Shown here one piece after another: positions 23,014 through 32,968 of a DNA stretch of 64,000 bases. A program made the position numbers and the translations under genes. The DNA is taken from assembly GCF_002575655.3 (NCBI RefSeq), contig NC_053039.3, forward strand, positions 220,119,622 through 220,183,621, read 5' to 3'. Under the pieces are notes generated by a model. The model saw nothing but the letters and a program-made list of their open reading frames with translations, was not told the DNA's origin and ran no database searches. This stretch comes from Aegilops tauschii subsp. strangulata (taxonomy: Eukaryota; Streptophyta; Magnoliopsida; Poales; Poaceae). Each line of letters begins with the position of its first letter. Position 1 is the first letter of the stretch.

Positions 23014-23066
23014 TATGCCTAGCTAAGGGCGTAAAACGATAGCGCTTGTTGGGAGGCAACCCAATG
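23014..23066 (+). other. Conserved post-ORF box of element E
   Basis: Starts tatgcctagctaagggcg and ends cttgttgggaggcaaccc. TTGGG and CCCAA can pair across AGGCAA. The same box lies just after the ORF in B, C and H, and in a more divergent form in I. Confidence 0.6.
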
Positions 23067-25009
23067 AATAAAATTTATTTTTGCTTTTTACTTTCTGTTC
23101 TCGAGTGTTAGGACAATTATGGAACTATTCTGAATGTGTTTTTTTTGTTTTAATTAGTGTTTGTGCCAAGTAAAGCCTTTAGGATCTTCTTGGGTGATAG
23201 TTGTTTGATCTTGCTGAAAAACAGAAATTTTTACACTCACGAAAAAATTCTCATTTTTAACCAGAGCGTGATAAAATACCAATTCTTCTTGCAGAAGATA
23301 AATATACAAATTGCTCAGGTTTAACTAATTTCTCAAGATTTTGGAGTTTTAGAAGTATTCGAAATATCCAGATTGCTACAGACTATTCTGTTTTTGACAG
23401 ATTCTGTTTTCTTTCCATTGTGTGCTTGTTTTGATGATTCTATGGTTTTCTTTGATGAGTTTTTGCCATAGAAAAGTTGGAATACGGTAGATATAATGCA
23501 AGAATAAAATATGATTTTGTTTGCTACAATACTTATAGTAGTGATTTGTTTTCTTATACTAACGGATCTCACGAAGGTTTTGTTGAGTTTTGTGTGATTG
23601 AAGTTTTCAAGTTTTGGGTTATCTTACGATGGATGAAGGAATAAGGAGTAAGAAGAGCCTAAGCTTGGGGATGCCCATGGCACCCCAAGTTATTATCCAA
23701 AGAGAAGCAAGCAACTAAGCTTGGGGATGCCCCGAGTGGCATCCCCTCTTTCTTCTAACGACCATCGGTATTTTACTCGAAGCTATATTTTTATTCGTCA
23801 CATACTATGTGTTTTGCTTGGAGCTTCTTGTATGATATGAGTCTTTGCTTGTTTTACTTTTTCTTTTTAGTCGTAATTCCTTGCTGGACACACCTATTTG
23901 ATACAGCCAAAATTATGCCATGACTTGTTAGAATTTCTCCCTATGCTTCACTTAAATTGTTATGAGCTATGGATTTCTCTAGTGCTTCACTTATATCTTT
24001 TTGAGCACGGTGTGCTTTAGTATTTTTGAAGAAATGCTCTCTTGCTTCACTTAGATTTATTTGAGAGTTAGTAAAATTTTCAAGAAATTCTCTCTTGCTT
24101 CACTTAAATTAATTTGAGAGAAGAAATAGTATGCTCGTGATCTTCACTTATATTTGTTTGAGCTTATGAAAAGCAACACATGAAAATTAGTTCCAAAGTG
24201 ATAGATATCCAAGAAGGATATAAATAAACTTTCATGAAGATCATTGGACAAAAAAAACTTGATTCCTTGTAATAGTTTTGAGATATGATAATGTGATATG
24301 TGAGTCATGTTGATGAGTAATTGTGCTTTAGTAAGAATATTGGCGTTAAGGTTTGTGATTCCCTATGCAAGAACAAAAGTCAATAATCATGCAATGAAAT
24401 TACATCCTACTTGTGGTGCATTATTCGACGTTAATTATGCTTAATGCTCGCTTATGAGATTATTCGTTTCTTGGTTGGTCGCTTCTCAATCTTTTGCTAG
24501 CCTTCATTTTGCACTAAGTATGATCACTAGTTGTGCATCCAAAATCCTTTAAACCAGTTTTGCCACATGAGTCCACTATACCTACCTATATGCAGTATTC
24601 TTTTGCTGTTCTAAGTAAATTTCTATGTGCCATCTCTAATATTCAAAATAAATTTCTCTTTTGTGTGCTCGTACCGCTCGCGAGGCGGTGAGGGGTGGCT
24701 AATATTTTCCATTCTAGATGTGTTATTCTCACGATGAGTGTTTATTCACTTGTCATTGCACAAGAGAAAGGCAAAGGTATTAGGGATGCCCAGCCCCGAA
24801 ATGAAAAATGAATTTACTTTATGATGTCAAATAATAAATTCCTTGGAAAGTGTGGTATGAAAGGCACCCGTGGATACGGTTAGCCATGGAAAGTGAAAAT
24901 ATGGTGGAAAAGGGAATAAACTTTAATTTCTGTTTGGGAACCGCCTATCATATATCTAGCATGGAAAGTGTTGGGAACTCTAAGTCCTTTTCGTTGGTGG
25001 GAAAAGTAT
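23067..25009 (+). other. Element E 3' non-coding region
   Basis: AT-rich with no credible ORF. It holds internal polypurine-like aagcttggggatgccc at 23660-23675 and 23717-23732, and several tgcttcactta motifs between 23940 and 24150 alternating with tttgagag or tttgagc phrases. It matches the reverse complement of 40270-42660 in element H over long stretches. Confidence 0.65.
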
Positions 25010-26515
25010 GTCCTTTATAATCATTTTATATCATTTTTTGGTACTAACCTATTGACATAGTCCCAAGTGCCAGTTGCTGTTTTCTGCATGTTTATTACAT
25101 CGCAGGAAATCAATACCAAACGGAGTCCTAAGGCAGCGAAACTTTTTGTGGATTTTTTTGGACCAGAAGACATCCAGTGGGTCGGAGAAGCACCTGGGGG
25201 TGCTCCGAGGGGAGCACAACCCACCAGGGCGCGCCTGGGGGCCCAGGCGCGCCCAGGTGGGTTGTGCCCACCTCGGGTGCCCCCTAAACCGCCTCTTTGC
25301 TCTATAAATACCCCAATATTCCATAAACCCTAGGGGAGTCAACGAAAATCAATTCCAGCCGCCGCAGAGTCCAGAACCACCAGATCCAATCTAGACACCA
25401 TCACGGAGGGGTTCACCACTTCCATTCGTGCCTCTCCGATGATGCGTGAGTCGTTCTTTGTAGACCTTCGGGTCCGTAGTTAGTAGCTAGATGGCTTCCT
25501 CTCTCTCGTTTGATTATCAATACAATGGTCTCTTGGAGATCCATAAGATGTAACTCTTTTTAGGGTGTGTTTGTTGGGATCGGGTGAACTTTGAGTTTAT
25601 GATCAAATCTATCTTTTTATCCTTGAAAGTTATTGGAGTTTGTTTGATCTCATATATGCATGATTGCTTATAGCCTCGTATTTCTTCTCCGATATTTTGG
25701 TTTTGTTTGGCCAACTTGATCTATTTATCTTGCAATGGGAAGAGGTGCTTTGTAGTGGGTTCGATCTTATGGTGCTTGATCCCAGTGACAGAAGGGGAAC
25801 CGACACGTATGTGTCGTTGCTACTAAGGATAAAACGATGGGGTCTATTTCTACATAAATACATCTTGTCTACATCATGTCATCATTCTTATTGCATTACT
25901 CTGTTTCTCCCTAAACTTAATACACTAGATGCATGCTGGATAGTGGTCGATGTGTGGAGTAATAGTAGTAGATGCAGGCAAGGGTCAGTCTACTAATCTT
26001 GGACGTGATGCTTATATAATGATCATTGCCTGGATATCGTCATGATTATTTGAAGTTCTATCAATTGCCCAACAGTAATTTGTTTACCCACTGTTTGCTA
26101 TTTTTCTCGAGAGAAGCCACTAGTGAAACCTACGGCCCCCGGGTCTCTTTCTCATATTATTTGCCTTTGCGATCTATTTTATTTGCCTTTTATTTTCAGA
26201 TCTATTAAATGCAAAAATATAAAAATACCTTGCTGCAATTTATTCTCATTTATTTTATCTCACGTTCCCGCGATCCAATCTATCATATTTTTATCACGTC
26301 CGTTTGCCAATTTCTGGCGCCGCTACCCGGAAGGGATTGACAACCCCTTTAATACATCGAGTTGCGAGTATTTGTTATTTGTGTGCAGGTGTTGTTTACG
26401 TAGTGTTGCTTGGTTCTCCTACTGGTCCGATAACCTTGGTCTCATAACTAAGGGAAATACCTACCGTCGTTGTGCTGCATCATCCCTTCCTCTTTGGGGA
26501 AATACTGACGTAGTC
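25010..26515 (+). repeat. Element E 3' LTR, truncated at both ends
   Basis: It is collinear with the reverse complement of the element H LTR (43809-45386): cctattgacatag, the GC-rich gcgcgcctggg hairpin (about 25190-25270), TATAAATA and caatacaatggtctc. It carries tttctggcgccgctacccgg near 26310, a PBS-like block that element H lacks. Confidence 0.8.
25303..25310 (+). promoter_or_regulatory. TATA box of the element E LTR
   Basis: TATAAATA about 35 bases after the GC-rich hairpin; the same arrangement is seen in element H at 45011-45018. Confidence 0.6.
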
Positions 26516-26830
26516 CTAGTCGACATCTGGTACACCTTCTACCATAGATCCGAAGGCAAGATCTTTGTTGCTAAGAATGGATCCTTTCTATAGAAGGAGT
26601 TTCTCTCAAAAGAAGTGAGTGGGAGGAAAGTAGAACTTGATGAGGTAATTGTACCTTCTCTTGAATTGGAAGGTAGCTCATCACAGAAAACCGTTCCCGA
26701 GATGCCTACACCAACTAGAGAGGAAGCTAATGATAATGATCATGAAGCTTCAGATCAAGTTGCTACCGAACCTCGTAGGTCAACCAGAGCACGTTCTGCA
26801 CCAGAGTGGTACGGTAACCCTATTCTATAA
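26516..26830 (+). pseudogene. Element F integrase C-terminal region / linker to RT
   Basis: A short frame reads SGRKVELDEVIVPSLELE and then RRSTRARSAPEWYGNPIL. In Angela-type polyproteins an acidic, proline/serine-rich linker ending in an RRSxRxRxxPxWYG motif joins integrase to reverse transcriptase. The frame ends in TAA at 26828-26830, although homologous sequence continues (EYVILLDH-type region), so it is broken. Confidence 0.6.
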
Positions 26831-26875
26831 GTCATATTACTAGACCATGACGAACTTACGAAGTATGAAGATGCT

Positions 26876-27670
26876 ATGATGAGCCCAGATTCTGATAAAT
26901 GGTTTGAGGTCAAGAAATCTGAGATAGGATCCATGTATGAGAACAAAGTGTGGACCTTGGTTGACTTGCCCGATGATCGGCGAGCCATAGAGAATGAATG
27001 GATCTTCAATAAGAAGACTGACGCCGATGGTAATGTTACTGTCTACAAAGCTCGACTTGTCGCGAAAGGTTTTCGACAAGTTCAAGGAGTTGACTACGAT
27101 GAGACTTTCTCACCCGTAGCGATGCTTAAGTCTGTCCGAATCATGTTAGCAATTGCCGCATTTTATGATTATGAAATCTGGCAAATGGACGTCAAAACTA
27201 CATTCCTTAATGGATTTCTTAAAGAAGAGTTGTATATGATGCAACCAGAAGGTTTTGTCGATCCTAAAGGTGCTAACAAGGTGTGCAAGCTCCAACGATC
27301 CATTTATGGACTGGTGCAAGCATCTCCGAGTTGGAATTTACGCTTTGATGAGGTGATCAAAGCATATGGTTTTATACAGACTTTTGGAGAAGCTTGTATT
27401 TACAAGAAAGTGAGTGGGAGCTCTGTAGCATTTCTAATATTATATGTGGATGACATATTGTTGATTGGAAATGATATAGAATTTCTGGATAGCATAAAAG
27501 GATACTTGAATAAAAGTTTTTCAATGAAAGACCTCGATGAAGCTGCTTATATATTGGGCATCAAGATCTATAGAGATAGATCAAGACGCTTAATAGGACT
27601 TTCACAAAGCACATACCTTGATAAAGTTTGGAAGAAGTTCAAAATGGATCAGTCAAAGAAAGGTTCTTGA
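26876..27670 (+). pseudogene. Element F Copia reverse transcriptase
   Basis: A 264-residue frame has the diagnostic Copia blocks WTLVDLP, YKARLVAKGFRQVQGVDY, FSPVAMLKSVR, MDVKTTFLNG and catalytic FLILYVDDILLIGND (Asp192 and Asp193). The usual first catalytic Asp lies in QMDVKT. The enzyme would copy element RNA into DNA in the virus-like particle. The frame runs past the RT core (YILGIKIYRDR) and shifts at about 27660, so it is truncated relative to an intact polyprotein. Confidence 0.88.
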
Positions 27671-28352
27671 CTGTGTTACAAGGTGTAAAGTTGAGTCAGA
27701 CTCAATGCACCACCATTGCAGAAGATAGAGAGAAAATGAAAGTCATTCCCTATGACTCAGCCATAGGTTCTATCATGTATGCTATGCTCTGTACCAGACC
27801 TGATGTGTGCCTTGCTATAAGTCTGGCAGGGAGGTACCAAAGTAATCCAGGAGTGGATCACTAGACAGCGGTCAAGAACATCCCGAAGTACCTGAAAAGG
27901 ACTAAGGATATGTTTCTCGTTTATGGAGGTGACAAAGAGCTCGTCGTAAATGGCTACGTCGATGCTAGTTTTGACACTGATCCGGATGACTCCACAAACC
28001 GAATACATATTTATATTGAATGGTGAGTTGTCAGTTGGTGCAGTTCCAAGCAGAGCATCATGGCGGGATCTACGTGTGAAGCGGAGTACATAGCTGCTTC
28101 AGAAGCAGCAAATGAAGGAGTTCATATTCGATCTAGGTGTAATACCTAGTGCATCAGGTCCAACGAAAATCTTTTTGTGACAATACTGGAGCAATTGCCT
28201 TAGCGAAGGAATCCAGATTTCACAAAAGAACCAAACACATCAAGAGATGCTTCAACTCCATCCGTGATCAAGTCAAGGAGGGAGACATAGAGATTTGCAA
28301 AATACATATGGATCTGAATGTGGCAGACCCGTTGACTAAGGCACTTCCATGA
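27671..28352 (+). pseudogene. Element F RNase H remnant
   Basis: After a frameshift the RT connection continues (IGSIMYAMLCTRPDVCLAIS). RNase H blocks follow in several frames: VNGYVDASFDTDPD, STCEAEYIAASEAA, CDNTGAIALAKE and RTKHI. The end reads NVADPLTKALP, the usual terminus of Copia polyproteins. At least one stop (near 28025) and one frameshift lie in between. The gene is not functional. Confidence 0.8.
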
Positions 28353-28430
28353 GCAAAACATGATCGGCACCAAGACTCCATGGGTGTTAGAATCATTAGA
28401 ATGTAATCTAGATTATTGACTCTAGTGCAA

Positions 28431-28439
28431 GTGGGAGAC
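28431..28439 (+). other. Element F polypurine tract
   Basis: GTGGGAGAC directly precedes the LTR start. Purine-rich, in the position expected for Copia elements. Confidence 0.6.
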
Positions 28440-29689
28440 TGAAGGAAATATGCCCTAGAGGCAATAATAAAGTTGTTATTTTATATTTCCTTATAGCATG
28501 ATAAATGTTTATTATTCATGATAGAATTTATTAACCGGAAACTTGATACATGTGTGGATACATAGACAAAACACCGTGTCCCTAGTAAGCCTCTACTAGA
28601 CTAGCTCATTAATCAAAGGTGGTTAAGTTTCCTAACCATAGACATGTGTCGTCATTTGATAAACATGATCACATCATTAGGAGAATGATGTGATGGACAA
28701 GACCCATCCGTTAGCTTAGCATATTGATCATTCAATTTTATTGTTATTGCTTTCTTCATGTCAAATACATGTTCCTTCGACTATGAGATTATGCAACTCC
28801 CGGATACCGGAGGAATACTTTGTGTGCTATCAAACGTCACAACGTAACTGGGTGATTATAAAGATGCTCTACAGGTATCTTCGAAGGTATTTGTTGGGTT
28901 GGCATAGATCGAGATTAGGATTTGTCACTCCGAGTATCAGAGAGGTATCTCTGGGCCCTCTCGGTAATGCACATCATAAGAAGCCTTGCAAGAAAAGTGA
29001 CTAATGAGTTAGTTGCGGGATGATGTATTACGGAACGAGTAAAGAGACTTGTCGGTAATGAGATTGAACTAGGTATGAAGATACCAATGATCGAATCTCG
29101 GGCAAGTAACATACCGTTGACAAAGGGAATAACGTATGTTGTCATAACAGTTCGACCGATAAAGATCTTCGTAGAATATGTAGGATCCAATATGAGCATC
29201 CAGGTTCCGCTATTGGTTATTGACCGGAGAGGTGTCCCGGTCCTGTCTACATAGTTCTCGAACCCGTAGGGTCCGCACGCTTAACGTTCGATGATGATTT
29301 ACTATTATATGAGTTATGTGATTTGGTGACCGAATGTTGTTCGGAGTCCCGTATGAGATCACGGACATGACGAGGAGTCTCTAAATGGTTGAGAGGTAAA
29401 GATTGATATATAGGTTGATAGTATTCGGACACCGAAAGTGTTTCGGGTAGTATTGGGTATTTATCGGAGTACCGGGGGGTTACCGGAACCCCCGGGAGGT
29501 TAGTGGGCCACGTGGGCCAAAGGGGAAGGGGCATACCAGCCCACAAGGGGCTGGCGCACCCCTGCTAAGCCGCCGGCCTAGTGGGAGAAGGAAACGGGGG
29601 GGAGTTGGCCTCCCCCTTCCTTTCCTCTCCCCTCTCTTCCTTTTCCCTTCCAGCAAATATGGTAGGGGGGCAAATATGGTAGGGCATTC

Positions 29690-31035
29690 CTAGCATATCC
29701 CCTGCTTGGGCGACTCCGGAGGCGATACGAGATCTAGCCAACCACCCACATCCTCGATCTCTCCCCGCCGCCGTCGTCGCCGGCTCCGCGGCGACGGCGG
29801 CGGCGCCCTGCCGTCAAAGATGGAGGGCGTGGTGGGCGTGTGGTGGTGGCGCTCCCGTTGGTCTGCGCATGGGCGACGGCGGAATAGAGGCCGGCAGCGT
29901 CAGCGATCCAGAGACTCATGGCTTCATTGGAGTCTTGTCCTCCGGTGTGGTGCTGCTGCAGCAGCTTGGACATGCAATGTCCTTGAGCTCTGAGGGTCTT
30001 AATCAAGATTTGCATATCAGCCTGCCACCGATGCAGGTGGCACCAGGATGTGTGCATGCGCCGGCGACTGGGGTCTTGGGTGTCGTGGTTTCGCAGCCGC
30101 TGGACCGGGTTTTCAGTATGCCGGCGTCATCTCGTTGCCCAGGCCGGCGTCAGATCCAATCGGATGCAGTGCTGGTGTGCGTATGCCTCTCTGCTGGTTG
30201 TGGACCGCGCTGTCGAGGTGCTGGCCTTCCGCGCATGCGGTGGTCAACCGGTGGCGAAATGGTCCATGACATGGTGATTCAGATCTGATCGGCCAGATGA
30301 AGGTGACTGCAAACATACTGCAGTGATTTTCTATGGCTCCACGAAGGCGGTGGTCATCGAACGGTCTACGGGAGGGTCCATCTCTTCTGATCCGATGGTT
30401 AACAGTGAGATACAAATTATGAACAACGACTTGATGCAGAGGGATGGTTGTGCAGTGACGGCGCTCATCGCATGTAGCTGTCGGGATCGTGGTGGCGACA
30501 ACACATTAGTGACTTCGATGGCGGTGCTAATCGAGTACCCAGTCTCGAACTCTAGGCTGAAAGCCTAGGTCAGACCCGAGTGGTTATATCTGGCGATGGC
30601 GATGTATTTCCTATGTCGTTACCTTGTTGAAGGCATTGCTCGGGTATGTTCGGACTGATTCTTCAGGGTGAAAATCTAGATTCTGGCCTTGTGGTTGGAT
30701 CCGACGATGGCGACACTTGAGTGTCACTCCCTTCTTGAAGGCGTTGCTGTTGAAGAACCTCGTCATCAACATGTGTCATGAGATGGTTGGTGCGGATATG
30801 GTCATTGTTCTACTTTGTCGATCGTAGATCTGATCGCTTCGGGTTTTTTTTCGCCTATGTATTAGCTTTGGTCTTAAATGACTTTGCTTGTTGTCGGCGT
30901 GTTTTTGTGTGTGCTTGAGTTGGTATTGGCTGTGTGCATCCTAGTTATGCAGAGGCTGGGTGTATGCTCATTGTGTTTTGTATCTTCTTGATGCTTCATT
31001 TTGAGTCAATAAAGTTCACCCTTTGTCAAAAAAAA
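29690..31035 (+). mobile_element. LINE-like non-coding retroposon inside the element F LTR (left edge approximate)
   Basis: A GC-rich start (ccgccgccgtcgtcgcc near 29767) leads into ~1.2 kb with no reverse transcriptase or other domain. The right end reads gatgcttcattttgagtcaataaag ... and then an A8 tract at 31028-31035, a typical plant LINE 3' end with tail. Two diverged ~110-bp repeats lie at about 30540-30760. The flank after the tail, gtaggattcct, resembles gtagggcattcct at 29680-29692 and may be a degraded duplication. It is probably a 5'-truncated or non-autonomous LINE derivative. Confidence 0.5.
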
Positions 31036-31089
31036 GTAGGATTCCTCCTACTTGGGGTGCCCCAAGGCTGCTCCCCTCCCCCTCCCACC

Positions 31090-31097
31090 TATATATA
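31090..31097 (+). promoter_or_regulatory. TATA box of the element F LTR
   Basis: TATATATA in a cctcccacc-tatatatatgtggga context within the Angela-like LTR. Confidence 0.55.
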
Positions 31098-31462
31098 TGT
31101 GGGAAGGGGGCGCCTAGAACACACACCAACAATTGTTAGCCGTGTGCGGTGCCCCCCTCCACAGTTTACGCCTCTGGTCATATCTTCGTAGTGCTTAGGC
31201 GAAGCCCTGCGCAGATCACTTCACCATCACCGTCACCACGCCGTCGTGCTGGCGGAACTCATCTTGTTCCTCAACACCTCTGCTGGATCAAGAGGACGAG
31301 GGACATCATCGGGTTGAACGTGTGCAGAACTCGGAGGTGTCGTACGTTCGGTGCTTGATCAGTCGGATCTAGAAGAAGTTCGACTACATCAACCGCGTTG
31401 TCAAACGCTTCTGCTTTCGGCCTACGAGGGTACGTGGACACACTCTCCCCCTCTCGTTGCTA

Positions 31463-31467
31463 TGCAT
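31463..31467. repeat. Target-site duplication of element I, left copy (TGCAT)
   Basis: TGCAT precedes the LTR edge tgataacac and recurs at 38888-38892, where the element F LTR resumes. Confidence 0.93.
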
Positions 31468-32954
31468 TGATAACACACAAGTATAGGGGACCATTTGTAG
31501 CCTTCTTCGATAAATAAGAGTGTTGAACCCAATGAGGAGCTAAAGGAAGAACAAATATTGCCTCAAGTTCTATCGACCACCGATACAACTCTACGCACAC
31601 TTGACGTTTGCTTTACTAAAACAAGTATGAAAATATTTTGCAACAATAAAACTACGAGTACTTGCGAGAATAAAACTACGGATAAATTGCAAGGTAATAA
31701 AAGTGGATAGCTTTAGTCAACAAGAAAGTCATTTGTCCCTAGGCAATCGATAACAAGTACCGGTAATCATTCTTGTAATTTTATATGAGGGAGAGGCATG
31801 AGCTAACATACTTTCTCTACTTGGATCATATGCACTTATGATTGGACCCCTAGCAAGCATCCGCAACTACTAAAGATCATTAAGGTCGTGAAACCCAACC
31901 ATAGCATTAAGTATCAAGTCCTCTTTACTCACATACGCCATAACCCACTTATCCGCGTTTAGGCTGCTGTCACCCCCGCAACACTGACAATAAGAAAACC
32001 ATGAACATATTGCAACACCCTATAGCGGGGGACCCTCATGTTTGCGCGAGACAGTGGGCACTGTAGGACAGCACCATAAATAAATTATAAAATCATACCA
32101 ACCAAGATCACGATTAACCCACAAGACAAAATGGATCTACTCAAACATCATAGGATAACCATAGATCATTGGGAAATAATATATGGATTTGAGCACCATG
32201 TTTAAGTAGAGATTACAGCAGGGAGAAGGGGTGTTACACCGCTGCATAGAGGGGGAGAAAGTTGGTGTAGAAGGTAGCAAGATTGTTGATGTAGATCGTC
32301 GTCACGATCCTAGCCCCGGCGGCACTCAGGCGCCACCGGAAGTGAGGAGGAGAGAGCCCCCCTCCTTCTTCTTCTTCCTTGGCCTCCCCCTAGATGGGAG
32401 GAAAGTTCCCCCTTTGGTCCTTGGTCTCCATGGCGGCGGAGGGGCGGGAGCCCCTCCGAGATTGGATCTCTCTCTAGTTCTCTTCTGTTTCGCGCTCCCC
32501 AGATCTGGCCGAAAACTGTTTCTTATATTCCCGGAGATCCGTAACGCCGATTGCGCTGAGATTTTAACACGATTTTTTCCGGATATAAGCTTCCTTGCGT
32601 GCGAACTAGAGCTCCAACCGACATACGAGGTGAGCACAACCCACCACCATGTGCCTGGCTCCAAGGTGGTGCGCTAGTGTCTTGTGGGCTGTGTGGGCCT
32701 CCGTTTACGGTGATTCCAACTCCCGAAAATCACATATATTCAAAAATAATTCTCCGTAAAATTTTATTGCATTTGGACTTTGTTTGATATGGATTTTCTG
32801 CGATACAAAAAATGCAAAAAACAGGAACTGGCATTGGGCACTGGATCAATAGGTTAATCCAATAAATCATATAAAAAGTTGCCAAAAATATGTGAAAGTT
32901 GTATAATATTGGCATGAAACAATCAAAAATTATAGATACGATGGAGACGTATCA
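31468..32954 (-). repeat. Element I 3' LTR (1487 bp)
   Basis: It runs from tgataacac to gacgtatca on the plus strand and pairs with 37402-38887. In sense it begins tgatacgtctccatcg. Apparent ORFs over its GC-rich part at 32231-32677 are not genes. Confidence 0.93.
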
Positions 32955-32968
32955 GCATCCCCAAGCTT
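32955..32968 (-). other. Element I polypurine tract
   Basis: AAGCTTGGGGATGC in sense orientation, directly before the 3' LTR. Confidence 0.8.

Larger units (their letters stand above)
22706..26515 (+). mobile_element. Element E: 3' part of a non-autonomous Athila-like element
   Basis: It starts inside an internal region next to the element D LTR and carries the post-ORF box (23014-23066), TGCTTCACTTATAT-like repeats and internal polypurine-like copies. It ends in a 3' LTR of the same family as element H, in the opposite orientation. The polypurine tract and LTR start are deleted (junction near 25009). The LTR also lacks about its last 15 bases where element F begins. No duplication can be tested. 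Confidence 0.75.
28440..31467 (+). repeat. Element F 3' LTR, main part
   Basis: It begins tgaaggaaatatgccc and runs into element I. The rest of the LTR is at 38893-38956. Removing the ~1.35 kb retroposon leaves about 1.75 kb, the normal BARE/Angela LTR length. The LTR TATA box is at 31090-31097. The right end of this part (ctttcggcctacgagggtac) is the typical Angela sequence. Confidence 0.85.

Noticed and set aside
29706..30568. Several GC-rich ORFs in the LINE-like insertion
   Set aside because: No endonuclease or RT motif, overlapping frames on both strands and low-complexity translations.
32231..32677. A 148-residue ORF in the element I LTR, and its counterpart at 38165-38503
   Set aside because: It lies wholly within an LTR, its C-terminal part is not conserved between the two LTR copies, and it has no domain.
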